Shown here: piece after piece, positions 1-10,102 of the stretch
Position numbering within the stretch: the first letter of the stretch is position 1
Layout of the letters: the number at the start of each line of letters is the position of its first letter
Assembly (NCBI RefSeq): GCF_001999945.1
Contig: NZ_CP019650.1
Location: 3,534,001-3,598,000, forward strand
Direction of reading: 5' to 3'
DNA: 64,000 nucleotides
Source: Microbulbifer agarilyticus
GTDB taxonomy: Bacteria > Pseudomonadota > Gammaproteobacteria > Pseudomonadales > Cellvibrionaceae
Program-made: the position numbers and the translations under genes
The notes under the pieces: generated by a model
What the model saw: only the letters and a program-made list of their open reading frames with translations
Told to the model about the DNA's origin: nothing
The model's database searches: none

Positions 1-3000
1 GTGCCGTCCTGGCCAACAATCTGCGTAGTGAAGTAATCGTCGGCGGTATTGGAATTGGTGCCATTGTCATGCAGCAGGCCGTGTACACCTGCGCGGGTTT
101 CGCCCTTGAATTCGGTAACGTTGATCATCGCCGCCACACCGTAACCGGTGCTGAGGCCGGCACCCAGGGAGTAGCTGTTCACGCTCTCCAGGCGGTCGGC
201 ATCGACGGTTACGTTATCCGCCTTGATCAGGGTGGTGTCATCATCACCGGAATCATCCAAATCATTGCCAATCAGTGCAGTGCTATCGCCGCCCACCAGG
301 TTAACCGCAAGGCCAAAACCGACGCCCACGGTGGTGCCGATACCCGCAGAACCGGCCGCGGAATTCACATCCTGGCGTCGCTCGGCATTCACCACCACAT
401 CCGAGGCGGTAATGGTGCTGTCGTGCAGCCACGCCTTGGTGCCGCCCATCATTTTATTGATGGTCACAGAGGCCGCGCCGCCGAGGCCACTCTCGGCGCC
501 CACACCCGCGGCAATACCGGCGGAAACCGCCTGTGCTAGCTGAGTGGAGTTTGCTTCCAGCACCAGCTCATCCGCATCGATGGTGCTGTTATCGATCTCC
601 GCGTTCGCCTCTTTACCCATATGGTTGGTAGAGAAGCCACCGATACCAGAGCCACCACCAGAAATCGCGATACCAGCAGAAACGCCCAGCCCGTAGTCAT
701 GACTGGAGCCACGCACAACAACGTCCGCGGTATCCGTGCCAGATACACCACTATTGATGGTGGAGTTTTTAATGTAAGCGTCCGTGCTGGACTCAAACAC
801 ATTGGTGGCGACGTTCGCAGTAATCGCAATATTTTTGCTGCCGGAGCCACCGACGGTAATCGCCTGCTGCTTAACAAAGCTGGTGGCGTTAACCCCGACA
901 CCGGTAACCGCTTCATTGCCTTCGCTCAAATTCTGTGAGCCAAATGCGGTGGTGAGGTCATCCATCGATACGTCGGAATTTCCGACTGCGTTGGAGTTGC
1001 CATCAGAGTCTTCGTCAGTGGCGGAAAGGTCCGGCAACGCAGTCATGCCGGCAAGTTCACCATCAAGAATATTGAAGGTGCCGCCAAGGCCCAGGGCCTT
1101 AACGGTTGCGTCTTCGATATAGGCCTGGGTCTTGCCGTATTCAGCTGCGGTGGAAATTGCGATCGCCCCCGCGCCGCCATTCAGTCCAACACCAACTGCA
1201 CCACTACCCACCAGATTTTCAGTGTGGGCTTGCGCTTCAACCCCGACGTTGCCGTAGGCGTCGATGTCGGCCTTCTCTGCGATACGTGCCGTCACATTGC
1301 CGTCGACAACGCCGGTACCAATGGACGGGGCTACCGAGATCTGATTCGATGCGGCAACACCCGCGTCGATGGTGAGCAACCAATTATCGCGCAGGGCATC
1401 GACGTAAACGTGTTTTGCCGCGAGTACCGTGCTGGTATCGCTGCTATCGTCGCCAAGAATTTCCGCAGTCACATCAGAATCGATGCGGTTGACCGCCAAC
1501 GCAACACCGCCTGCAGAACCGCTGGAAGAACCTGCGCCCATCCAGGCGGTAGACACACTATCGGTGTAATCGGTGGACTGCACGCGAATGGTGCCGCCGC
1601 TATTGGTCGCGGAGCCGTCGGAGTTTTCCCCAACATTTTTGATCCCCGCCTGTACCGTTTGGTCGACGTCGGTAACACCGATGGCACCAGCGAATGCGAG
1701 GCCAGAACCTCCGGTAGAAGCACCAATACCAATGGCGTTACCTACCAGTAGGTTTTCATCGCCGTCGGAACCGCTGGACGCTTTCACGGTAATATCATCG
1801 GACACTTCCAGATCAATATTTCCGATGCGTGCACGGGTTTCGTGCCCGCTGTCACCCACGAGATTTAGGGCAACCGCCAGGCCGCCAGCCGCACCACTAC
1901 CGGTGGAAACAGCCACCGCGCCCGCAACGTTAACTGCGTCCATATCGTTTTGCGCGGTAACGGCCACATCTTCGGCGTGAATGAGACCGTCTTTACTGCC
2001 ACTCCAATCACCGATCTCGGCTTTCACGGTGTTGTTAAGGCTATTCACGGCAACCGAACCAATACCAGAATACTTGCCGGTGGCTACGCCAACACCGATG
2101 GACACGGTGTATAGCAGGGCCTCATCACGGGCACTTACATCCACACTACTGGCAGCAGTATCGGACTCATTGATATTGGCGTTGCGAATTTGCGCGGTTT
2201 TTTCCGTGCTGACATCCGCGTGGGCATAGGAAATACCCAAGTTGCTTTTGCCTACCTGCACCACACCGGCAACCGCAATAATGCGCTCCCCTTCGGTGCC
2301 ATAGTTGTAGGCGGAGCCGGTGCCATCATCACTGGTGTGCACTTCGGTATTATCGAAGGCACTTGCACCAGAGAAGTCGTAATCGTCGTTGATACTGCTG
2401 GAACCCAGCCCGTCCAGGATAGTGTCGAGGCTGCCGTTTTTGCTTCCGGCGACATTAACGGAAACCGTATCCGCGCTGGTGATATCCACATTTTCCAGCA
2501 GCGCTTTGCTATCGCTGCGGATTGAACCAATGGCGAAGCTACCCATAAAGCCAAAGGCATTTTCGGCGTTGTCGTTGTAGCCTACACCCGCTGCACCGAT
2601 ACCAATACGCTGCAAACCGCGCGCACTGATATCGATATTTTGGAAATCATTAATTTCACTATCGGTACCGGAGTAGTCGGTAACGACAGCTTCTACTGCT
2701 TTGCCGCTGTAGACGTCTTCGTTGTACGCGCTGCTCCAGATATTGTTGCCGTCCGGGTTGCTGTCGCCAATCAAGTCCGCGGGGTCATCAATATCCGCAT
2801 AGGTAATCGCCAGGCCAAAACCTTGTTGACCGCCGGCGTACAGCGTACCACCACCCACACCGACATCGGTGTTGTTATAGGCAGTCACTTCCAGGTCTTC
2901 ATCACCACCTTCACTGGAACTGATTGAAGAGCCTTCGATACGTGCGGAGGTGCCGTCGCGCACCATGGCGCCGGAAATGGAAAGTCCGGCAGAAGTGGAC

Positions 3001-6000
3001 TTGCCACCCTGCGATGGTTTGTCCACCGCGAGCGCCAGGCCGATGGAGGTCAGGTCGCCGCCGTGCAGAGCCTGCACGGCGACATCGCCCGCATCCACTA
3101 CGTCGGAGTCCACCAGCCACGCCAGCGCATCATTAAAAGTAATCTGGTAAGCAATGGCACCAGCCATTGCCTTACTGTTGGGAGTAGACGGGGACTGAGA
3201 CAGGTTGACCGCCGCCGAACCGGAGGCGGAAGCCGATACAATTTTTTGCAGCGCCTGGATGTCGAGATTCACCTCATCACCAGCGCCGCTGTGCGCGCGA
3301 ATATTTGCCCCATCAACGATGGACTTGGCATCCAGGTTGGAAACAGAAACCGTTACGCTACCCGCGCCGGCAAAGCTGGTCGCATCCGCATCAACCTCGG
3401 CCACGCTGTCGCTACTATCGGAAGAGCTGCCGTTCGAAGCATCACTGGATGCCTGGTTAACCGAACTTTTGCTGCTACTACTGCTACTGCTGGCATCGCT
3501 GTGCTTGCCCGACAGTTTGCCGGAAATCTTGCTGGCCAGGCCGCCGGTCTTGCCATCCAACCAGCCTTTCAACTTGGTGGACATGCCCGGCTCATCGGTG
3601 TGTTCCTGCAGCAACGCACCGGCCGCCGCGAGGCTGCCATTCGTACCGGACGATTTACTGCGCACTTCGACATTGCGCGCAACAATGGCACGCTCGGTAG
3701 GTGCCGGTGCCGACGGAGCATCCGGTGCGGGCTGGGAATCGTTTTTGAACGAAACCTTTTCTTTTTCCTCAGAGTTGTCACCAATAAACGCCTTGGTGTC
3801 GCCCTGGGTGATGTTGACCGCGATGGCCACACCCACGGCACTCTCGCCGGTGGTCCAGTTAACCGCACCCCCCGCAGCCCAGTTGCCCATCTGGTGGTCG
3901 GCAACGATCACCAAATCATCGGCAGTAACGAACGCGCGATTGCTCAGCGAGGCATGAGTCAGAGCTTCAGAATTCAGTACGGAAATCGCGCCGTTGAAAC
4001 CAGTACCGGCACCCCAACCGGAAGAAGGGGTAACCACAAAGTGGCGCTCGTCGGTTTCTGCGGTAATGGAAATATCACCGGCCGCGGTAATGGTCGACTC
4101 GCCGATACCCGCGACCGCGTCCGCATTTTGCTGAACGAATACGATAGAGCCACCAACGGATTTACCTTCCTGGTTGGTACCGTTGGCGTTAGGGATCAGG
4201 CCGAGACTACCAATGTTGCCCGCGACGTTGGCGCTTTCGATTAAGTTGAAAGCGCGCACCGAGACTGACTCATCAAAGTCGAAGGTATAGGTTACCGTCT
4301 TGAACGGCTCGAAATCGTCGAGAATACCCGGCGTGCCGCTATTGGTTTCTACCTTGCGCTCAGCGCTCCAACTGCCGGTTCCGGTGGTGATAACAGTGGC
4401 GTTGTCACCGATCCAGGCTTTGGTGTCGATATCATTCCACACCACATTGACGGTGCCACCGTAGGCTTCCTTATCGGCACTCGCACCGGAGTTGGCAAAG
4501 GTAGTCAGGATATTACTTTCCAGCCCGCCGGTACTGCTGAATTTGTTCTTGATGTCGGACATGGTGTCCCACCGATCGTAGGTGGAAACGATCGGCATTT
4601 TCTGCTCGGCCACCACACCGAGATTTTGCGCGTTGACGGTAACGTAGTCACCGACTTCGGCAACGGCCTCGCCCTCATTGATTGCGAAGTTAAACGCGAG
4701 CGCGGCACTTTTTTCTGCATTGGCAACAACGTTGCCGCGCTTTTTCGGCGAGGAAATACTGGATTGCGCCGTGGTGCGATAGCCACCCTGGTCACCACCC
4801 ACCGCACCGCGGCCATCACCGCCACCGATGGCATCGTTGTCGGTACCGAGATCGGTACCCGCCGCTACCAGTACATCGCCACTGGCGTTAATAGTGGGCG
4901 CTTCATCCGCGCCGGAAACATTGTTGCCGAGATAGGCGTAGGCTTCGTGATCAGACAGGTTGAGAGACAGCGCAAGGCCACCCTTCCACTCAACCTCACC
5001 TGGCTTGCCGTTATCTTCCGGAGATTCAGTACTTTCCGGCAAGTACTTGGTGAGCAGCCCGGATGCGCCGGACTGCACTTTGCTGGCGCCCTTGATCAAC
5101 CGGGAACCGAACATCCGCAGGAGTTTGCCCGCACCAATTTTCACACCGGAATGCACGCGCTGCTCTACGGTGCGATCCAGTGCGGTCACGGTTACATTGC
5201 CGACCTTGTCGCCGATGCTACCAATATCCGCGCCCATTTCTGCGGTTGCGTTGGTATTAAAATCGCCCACGGCAACCGCGATACCGTAGCGGGTACCGGT
5301 GAGGCCATAAACACTGGATGAGGAGTAGAAACGGTTCAGGTTCTCTGCCGAGAGCACCAGGTTGGCCGCATCCAAGTCTGCGCCATTTTCAATGCGAGCG
5401 GTGGCATTAACATCACCCTCGGCCACTGACGCGGCAACCACGGCCTTGTTCGAGTTTTGCGCCTGGATAACAAAGGCGGAGGCTGCCACATAGGCCTCAT
5501 TGTGCGCGGTAACGCTGAGGTCCTGCCCCGCATGCACAATTGCCCCGGATTGAATTTCGGTGGTACTGGTCGCATCGGAATGGCTGTAAATACCGGCCAG
5601 GGCAACGCCCGCAGGTGCGCCGCCAAGTACGGCCGCCAGCGATTCACTCATGGCATGGGATTCAGAAGCCAGGGTGATGTCATCGGTCGCATTGAGGTCG
5701 GCAGTGCCGGTCACGGTTACGGTGGCATCCGCCAGCGCTTCCATATAGTTAAATTCAACACCCAGCAGTTGGGCTACGGTCTTAACACCGAGCGTAGTGC
5801 CCAACTCAGCATACATGGAGCTAATGGCGATGCTTTCGGCCTTGGCGGTAATGTTCGCCGCATCGATCTCACCAGACAGGGTAATACTGGTGGTGGCACT
5901 CGCGGTGCCATAGCCAACTTCGCTCTTGTCGCTGGCAGTAATGGTGACATCACCATCCTTAGCCACCCCGGTTGCGTCCAGGTGGCTACCATCTTCCAGC

Positions 6001-8543
6001 GTGATCTCGCGACCATCGATGGTGATATCGCCACCGCCGGTGGACAAACTGCCCGCTACATTGATGGTGTCACCGTCCAGAGCGATATTCGCCGCGGTAA
6101 TATCGGTAGCCGAAGAAACCGTGATGGTATCCGCAATCAGTTCGAGGTCGCCGCCGTATACCAGCGACTTGGTCCAGGTCAGGTCATCGGAATCCAGGGT
6201 AAGCTTCGCCGCATTCAGTCCGCTCAGGTCGAGACTGTCGTCGATCGATGAGCGCAGGATGATGTCGCCAGTGGCGTTGAGCGTGCCGCTGGTATCGAAG
6301 GTATCGACTTCCAGAGTAATGTTATCGGCAGAGACCGAAGTATCCGTGGTCAGCGTCAGGGTGCCGGCGCTAAAGCTGATGTCGGAACCACTGAAATCGA
6401 AATCGCCACTGTCTACCCAGACAATATCGCTCGCTGCAGCGCCGGTAACCGCACTGTCAGAGGCGTTATCGGAAAGCACAATGGTCGCGTCGGTAACCAG
6501 CGCCAGCTCGGAATAGCTGAGGTTACCCAGGTCGGCATAGCGCGCGCTTTGCTCCAGTGTAATGGTGCCAAAAGTCGCGCTGTCGCTATCGCCGGCATCG
6601 GCAATGGCGCTGCCATTGATTTGCGTGTCGGCAGAATCGAAGGAAATATTGTCTGCGGTAATCGAATTGCCGCTGGTTACGGAGATCGCGCCGGCGGAAA
6701 GCTTCAGCTCGCCATCGAAGTCGACCGCCCCCACCAGTTTGAAGTCATCGGCCCCTGCTGCCACGTATTCGCTGTCGGTGGCCGCGGCCGCAAATACCAT
6801 GTGATTGCTGGTCACCAGCGACAGTATGTCGGCGCTGATTTGAGAAAAATCGAAATCGAGCGTGTTACCGCTCAGGCGGATTTCGCCCGTCGCGGCCAGC
6901 TGATCGCCTACCGAAAGGGCATTGCCCGCGGTCAGTACAATTTCCTCGGCGGAAATCGTGAGGCCGGATGTGGTTTCCAGTTTTTGCGCCTCAAGCTCCA
7001 GCGCATAATCCAGGTCGATCGCGCCGGAGGATTCCTCCCACACAAGATCGCCGCTGCTGCTGGATACCGAGCTGGCATCGCTGGTGAGGTAAAAATCGTT
7101 GGTGGTGACGACTTTGACACGGCTCGCGGAGATGTTGCCCAGGTCATCGTAGTTGGCATCTCCATCCAGCAATACCTGCCCGAGGCTGTCCGCGGCAGTG
7201 GCGTCAGCAGTCAGGCTGCCACTAATCTGGATATCACTCGCGTGCAGCGCCACATCGGAGCCGGACACGACGTTATCCGTGGTGATCTCGATTGAGCCCG
7301 CGCTCGCATCCAGAGAATCAAACGCATCCAATTCACCGACGATCACCATGTCACTGGCACCGGCAGAAGTCACCGCACTTTCGTCAATGGTGGCGGCCAG
7401 AATCAGCGCATCGCTGCCTGCATCGAGATTGAATTGCGGAGCATCCACATCAACGATACCGACCACGTACTCGTTCTCGTCATCTTCGGTGCCGATGCTA
7501 CCCAGCGCGGTAAGGTTACTGGTTACGGTAACCGTTTGATCCGCGATGATACTGATATCACTTGCCAGTACATCACCGGCGAGAGAGACATTGTCCCCCA
7601 CGAACATCGCGGTTGTCGCGGCTTCGGAGGCAACCGAGTCATCCCGCGCATCGATGGTCGCACCACTCTCAACAGCAATATCCGCCGCGCTGATGGTGAT
7701 ACCACCATCGGCCATCAGGTCTCCACCAACGGTCGTATCGCCCTCCGCCACAATCGTGATTGTGCCGCCCTCGACCTGCAGCGCCGTGGGCGCGGTGAAA
7801 TCGCCCACGTTTACCATAGCGGCATCAACGTAGATCGCCTGAATGGCATTGCCCGCGGTCATCACCGCGCCGGCATCCACAACAACCTCATTTGCGAGGA
7901 TATCGATACCGTCAGCGGTATTAACTTTGCCCGAAATCGTCACCAGACCACTGGCGGACACGCTGTAGTCGTCGTTGGCAAGTGCAGTGATGCCCTCGTC
8001 GGAAAAGTCCGGAGTGCCCACATCCAGCCAGCTATCGATCTCAGTTTGTGAGGGTGTTCTTACGGAAAGCTGACCGACATTGATTACCCCTGACGCCCCC
8101 ACAAGAAAACCGTAGGAGCTGGCAAATACAACGTTGCCACCCAGTGTTCCGTCCTGATAGCTGTTCAGCACACCGTGAACTTCCGGACGGCTGTTGCGCA
8201 CGATATTTACGAGCTGATCAACATCGCTATCCAGCTCAAGGTTGACCGTGTTGAGATCGCCTACCACGAAATCATTGAAGACGTTGACCCCGACCGATCC
8301 CTTCTTGTACTTGCTTTTGACTCTTTCGACGTTGCCGCCGAGATCTTCCACATCGGTAAACGCATCCACTGCGTCAACATTGTGCGTCGCCGCCAGCAGG
8401 TTGACCGCACCACCGGAGAGCAGCGCCCCCAGGGTCAGCTGCTTGCCCCTATGCGTACGATTACTGCGATTCAATTCGGCTCCGTTGCCGCGAACGGCAT
8501 GGCGAATTGCACGAGCAAGCATATGGTGACGGAAGGGTTTCAT
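1..8543 (-). CDS. Giant filamentous adhesin, LktA/FHA-like, C-terminus cut by window edge
   Basis: Very large surface protein, probably a secreted or outer-surface adhesin of the leukotoxin LktA / filamentous haemagglutinin type. The minus frame is open from an ATG at 8543 to base 1, about 2847 codons, and every long plus-strand ORF here is its shadow. AAGGA lies 7 bases before the ATG. Residues 1-55 form a long basic then hydrophobic leader (KQLTLGALLSGGAVNLLAA). Residues about 85-165 resemble the FHA two-partner-secretion domain (LVNIVRNSRPEVHGVLNS, then GNVVFASSYGFLVGASGVI). The rest is low-complexity Ala/Asp/Ser/Thr/Val/Gly sequence with recurring motifs such as ITAxNI and VxVNAxN, as expected of a long beta-helix. 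A Ser-rich linker is encoded at about 3410-3505. No TpsB transporter is visible. I checked the frame at both ends and several interior points, not every codon. sapC lies upstream on the same strand. The family name is by resemblance. Confidence 0.88.
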   Translation of the reverse strand, partial: MKPFRHHMLARAIRHAVRGNGAELNRSNRTHRGKQLTLGALLSGGAVNLLAATHNVDAVDAFTDVEDLGGNVERVKSKYKKGSVGVNVFNDFVVGDLNTVNLELDSDVDQLVNIVRNSRPEVHGVLNSYQDGTLGGNVVFASSYGFLVGASGVINVGQLSVRTPSQTEIDSWLDVGTPDFSDEGITALANDDYSVSASGLVTISGKVNTADGIDILANEVVVDAGAVMTAGNAIQAIYVDAAMVNVGDFTAPTALQVEGGTITIVAEGDTTVGGDLMADGGITISAADIAVESGATIDARDDSVASEAATTAMFVGDNVSLAGDVLASDISIIADQTVTVTSNLTALGSIGTEDDENEYVVGIVDVDAPQFNLDAGSDALILAATIDESAVTSAGASDMVIVGELDAFDSLDASAGSIEITTDNVVSGSDVALHASDIQISGSLTADATAADSLGQVLLDGDANYDDLGNISASRVKVVTTNDFYLTSDASSVSSSSGDLVWEESSGAIDLDYALELEAQKLETTSGLTISAEEIVLTAGNALSVGDQLAATGEIRLSGNTLDFDFSQISADILSLVTSNHMVFAAAATDSEYVAAGADDFKLVGAVDFDGELKLSAGAISVTSGNSITADNISFDSADTQINGSAIADAGDSDSATFGTITLEQSARYADLGNLSYSELALVTDATIVLSDNASDSAVTGAAASDIVWVDSGDFDFSGSDISFSAGTLTLTTDTSVSADNITLEVDTFDTSGTLNATGDIILRSSIDDSLDLSGLNAAKLTLDSDDLTWTKSLVYGGDLELIADTITVSSATDITAANIALDGDTINVAGSLSTGGGDITIDGREITLEDGSHLDATGVAKDGDVTITASDKSEVGYGTASATTSITLSGEIDAANITAKAESIAISSMYAELGTTLGVKTVAQLLGVEFNYMEALADATVTVTGTADLNATDDITLASESHAMSESLAAVLGGAPAGVALAGIYSHSDATSTTEIQSGAIVHAGQDLSVTAHNEAYVAASAFVIQAQNSNKAVVAASVAEGDVNATARIENGADLDAANLVLSAENLNRFYSSSSVYGLTGTRYGIAVAVGDFNTNATAEMGADIGSIGDKVGNVTVTALDRTVEQRVHSGVKIGAGKLLRMFGSRLIKGASKVQSGASGLLTKYLPESTESPEDNGKPGEVEWKGGLALSLNLSDHEAYAYLGNNVSGADEAPTINASGDVLVAAGTDLGTDNDAIGGGDGRGAVGGDQGGYRTTAQSSISSPKKRGNVVANAEKSAALAFNFAINEGEAVAEVGDYVTVNAQNLGVVAEQKMPIVSTYDRWDTMSDIKNKFSSTGGLESNILTTFANSGASADKEAYGGTVNVVWNDIDTKAWIGDNATVITTGTGSWSAERKVETNSGTPGILDDFEPFKTVTYTFDFDESVSVRAFNLIESANVAGNIGSLGLIPNANGTNQEGKSVGGSIVFVQQNADAVAGIGESTITAAGDISITAETDERHFVVTPSSGWGAGTGFNGAISVLNSEALTHASLSNRAFVTADDLVIVADHQMGNWAAGGAVNWTTGESAVGVAIAVNITQGDTKAFIGDNSEEKEKVSFKNDSQPAPDAPSAPAPTERAIVARNVEVRSKSSGTNGSLAAAGALLQEHTDEPGMSTKLKGWLDGKTGGLASKISGKLSGKHSDASSSSSSSKSSVNQASSDASNGSSSDSSDSVAEVDADATSFAGAGSVTVSVSNLDAKSIVDGANIRAHSGAGDEVNLDIQALQKIVSASASGSAAVNLSQSPSTPNSKAMAGAIAYQITFNDALAWLVDSDVVDAGDVAVQALHGGDLTSIGLALAVDKPSQGGKSTSAGLSISGAMVRDGTSARIEGSSISSSEGGDEDLEVTAYNNTDVGVGGGTLYAGGQQGFGLAITYADIDDPADLIGDSNPDGNNIWSSAYNEDVYSGKAVEAVVTDYSGTDSEINDFQNIDISARGLQRIGIGAAGVGYNDNAENAFGFMGSFAIGSIRSDSKALLENVDITSADTVSVNVAGSKNGSLDTILDGLGSSSINDDYDFSGASAFDNTEVHTSDDGTGSAYNYGTEGERIIAVAGVVQVGKSNLGISYAHADVSTEKTAQIRNANINESDTAASSVDVSARDEALLYTVSIGVGVATGKYSGIGSVAVNSLNNTVKAEIGDWSGSKDGLIHAEDVAVTAQNDMDAVNVAGAVAVSTGSGAAGGLAVALNLVGDSGHETRARIGNIDLEVSDDITVKASSGSDGDENLLVGNAIGIGASTGGSGLAFAGAIGVTDVDQTVQAGIKNVGENSDGSATNSGGTIRVQSTDYTDSVSTAWMGAGSSSGSAGGVALAVNRIDSDVTAEILGDDSSDTSTVLAAKHVYVDALRDNWLLTIDAGVAASNQISVAPSIGTGVVDGNVTARIAEKADIDAYGNVGVEAQAHTENLVGSGAVGVGLNGGAGAIAISTAAEYGKTQAYIEDATVKALGLGGTFNILDGELAGMTALPDLSATDEDSDGNSNAVGNSDVSMDDLTTAFGSQNLSEGNEAVTGVGVNATSFVKQQAITVGGSGSKNIAITANVATNVFESSTDAYIKNSTINSGVSGTDTADVVVRGSSHDYGLGVSAGIAISGGGSGIGGFSTNHMGKEANAEIDNSTIDADELVLEANSTQLAQAVSAGIAAGVGAESGLGGAASVTINKMMGGTKAWLHDSTITASDVVVNAERRQDVNSAAGSAGIGTTVGVGFGLAVNLVGGDSTALIGNDLDDSGDDDTTLIKADNVTVDADRLESVNSYSLGAGLSTGYGVAAMINVTEFKGETRAGVHGLLHDNGTNSNTADDYFTTQIVGQDG

Positions 8544-8736
8544 GCTTTGGTCCTTGAAAACGGTAGGGGTTTTCTTCGTCGTTCTAATTTTGTGTACGAC
8601 CGTCAAATAAACGGCCTTTTTACGATCTTGCTAAAACAGCAAAGCAGCCGCGCCAACAATTCGGCTTACGACTGCTTTGAACCTGACCCAAAATACTGAC
8701 CAGGTGTTTCTTTGCTGAAAATTTCAGCGAGTGCGA

Positions 8737-9489
8737 TTAATTCAACGCGCCGGCCTCGGCTTTCTCTTTCGCTTCGGCAACTGCGTTGGCCTGCGCCTGC
8801 TGCTTGGAGAGCTGACGCAGCGCGCCAAGGGAATGCAGGTGCGCATAGATCCAGGCCAGCTGGCCACTCTTGAACCAGCGCTGCACCTGCTCAGGCTCAA
8901 CTTCCAGCAGTTTGGCCTCGTCCACTACGTGCAAGCCTTCCAGGCGCACGGGCTTTCCATCCCCAGCCATAACCTGCATATCAAAGGACTTGAACAGCTG
9001 CTGCTCGGCAAGGGTTGCAGAGAACTCCTGAGTCGCTTTGTATGACTTATCGAAGTTGGTCAGGAACTGCAGAACATTATTCAGGGTTGTGCTGTTCTCA
9101 CCCTGCTCGTCGAACAGCGGCTCTCCAACCTCTTCGGAAAATTGCTTGCAGCCCTCATCGAAGCAGACCGTCTGGTTGCCGGTCATCGCAAATGGATAGC
9201 GACGGATAAACGCGGGGACATAGCTACCCTGCCAGCTGCCATCTTCATCCACTAATGCGTGCTGATTGTTGCGCAGCGACAGCAGGGCTAGAGGGAAGTA
9301 CTGGCCGGACTCATTGCGGCTGAAGAAAATCGGCAGGTCGCGACTGGCTTCGAAGAACTCAATCCCGGTAAGTGGGACCGAATTGATCTCACGGGAGAAC
9401 AGGAACTTGCTATCCGGAGAAAATTTGAGATTGCGGTGATTTTCCCGGTTAAGGGCTACCGGCTTACGGTAAAAAAGCAGTTCGCTCAT
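8737..9489 (-). CDS. SapC family protein
   Basis: 250-residue protein matching the SapC family, which is named after an S-layer-associated Campylobacter protein and whose biochemical role is not established. The sequence shows typical SapC features: LPIFFSRNESGQYFPLALLSL, then a YPFAMTGNQ segment, then LLEVEPEQVQRWFKSGQLAWIYAHLHSLGAL near the end. The C-terminus is an Ala/Lys/Glu-rich helix. No signal peptide is visible, so it is probably cytoplasmic or an accessory factor. It lies 193 bases upstream of the giant adhesin on the same strand and may be co-transcribed with it; SapC proteins often accompany large surface proteins or TonB receptors. A GATATCTC dyad sits 25 bases before its start. 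Confidence 0.85.
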   Translation of the reverse strand: MSELLFYRKPVALNRENHRNLKFSPDSKFLFSREINSVPLTGIEFFEASRDLPIFFSRNESGQYFPLALLSLRNNQHALVDEDGSWQGSYVPAFIRRYPFAMTGNQTVCFDEGCKQFSEEVGEPLFDEQGENSTTLNNVLQFLTNFDKSYKATQEFSATLAEQQLFKSFDMQVMAGDGKPVRLEGLHVVDEAKLLEVEPEQVQRWFKSGQLAWIYAHLHSLGALRQLSKQQAQANAVAEAKEKAEAGALN

Positions 9490-9513
9490 CGGTAATGTCT
9501 CGAAACCATTGTG

Positions 9514-9531
9514 GATATCTCACGAGATATC
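9514..9531. promoter_or_regulatory. Perfect 8-bp dyad upstream of sapC, candidate operator or 5' UTR hairpin
   Basis: GATATCTC, two bases, then GAGATATC: a perfect inverted repeat 25 bases before the sapC ATG. As RNA it could fold into a 7-bp stem with a 4-base loop. It has no T-run on the sapC side, so it is not a terminator for that gene. A dimeric regulator site is the simpler reading. The regulator is not known. Confidence 0.45.
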
Positions 9532-9751
9532 TCTGTTTTTAATTCCTACTCGCTGCTGCCAGCGTAGAGGCGATCAATATGCGCAATTTAACGAATTTGG
9601 TGTGACGCGGTTAGCATTATTTTCGCCATTATTAGTGTTTTGTCACTTAAGACAGGTTTAAGTTGACGTGTACACCTAACTTCAATCACATCACTTTTCC
9701 GGCACTTATGGCGGTAGCCAGTTCGCCCCTCTACAGAGGCCAATATCCCAC

Positions 9752-9895
9752 TCAACGGCTGGCCCCGACCTCGGTAGCGCCCCCTGGATTCGTCGAAATT
9801 CCTGGACGATCGACCACTTCTGACCGAGCACTCAGAATCACCAACAAAAACACCGAAATACCCAGCAGCCCCGCCACGAAATACTGTTTTGACAT
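9752..9895 (-). CDS. Putative 47-residue single-span membrane peptide
   Basis: A short minus-strand frame, ATG at 9895 and TGA at 9754-9752. It encodes MSKQYFVAGLLGISVFLLVI followed by LSARSE and a polar tail (VVDRPGISTNPGGATE). The first 22 residues make a clear hydrophobic helix with a basic start, consistent with a small inner-membrane protein or uncleaved signal anchor. The upstream sequence GCGGGACTCACTGC gives at best a weak ribosome site. It lies in the otherwise empty 613-base gap between the sigma gene and sapC, on the sapC strand. No homologue recognised. The helix is the main support; it could be chance. Confidence 0.4.
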   Translation of the reverse strand: MSKQYFVAGLLGISVFLLVILSARSEVVDRPGISTNPGGATEVGASR

Positions 9896-10024
9896 GCAGT
9901 GAGTCCCGCAAATTGCCAGGCCGACGGTCGAAGTCGAACCCGGGCAAAAAAAGATCCTTGAAATGAGTTACGTAAACGTGAAGCACTTTCCCTCAACTTG
10001 AGTCACCTTTTTTGAAAATTTTTG
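9896..10024. other. Non-coding stretch between divergent sapC/adhesin and sigma/kinase units
   Basis: Together with 9532-9751 this is the divergent control region. A 132-codon minus frame and a 79-codon plus frame cross it, but both have irregular composition and no recognisable family. Beyond the candidate 47-residue peptide, the dyad at 9514 and the promoter-like site at 10025, I see nothing definite. Confidence 0.4.
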
Positions 10025-10053
10025 TTGATCCAATTTGCGACAAGATCTAAAAC
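10025..10053 (+). promoter_or_regulatory. Candidate sigma-70-like promoter for the sigma/kinase operon
   Basis: TTGATC, a 17-base spacer, then TAAAAC, ending 49 bases before the ATG at 10103. The match is moderate. If real, it lies downstream of the alternative TTG start at 10022 and so supports translation from 10103. Confidence 0.35.
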
Positions 10054-10102
10054 GGGCGTACTAGCGCAAACGCAAGCAGAACAACAAGCAGAACAACAAG
10101 CC

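Noticed and set aside
69..8699. Many plus-strand ORFs up to 393 codons across the first 8.5 kb
   Set aside because: All are antisense shadows of the single long minus frame of the adhesin; they overlap one another and have the skewed composition of reversed Ala/Gly/Asp/Thr codons.
9588..9986. 132-codon minus ORF in the gap before the sigma gene
   Set aside because: Irregular Arg/Gly-rich composition, no recognisable fold, and a start inside the AT-rich promoter region. A different frame here gives a more credible 47-residue peptide.
10022..10102. Alternative TTG start adding 27 residues to the sigma factor
   Set aside because: The added part is a Gln/Ala repeat outside the family, and a promoter-like site lies downstream of that TTG.
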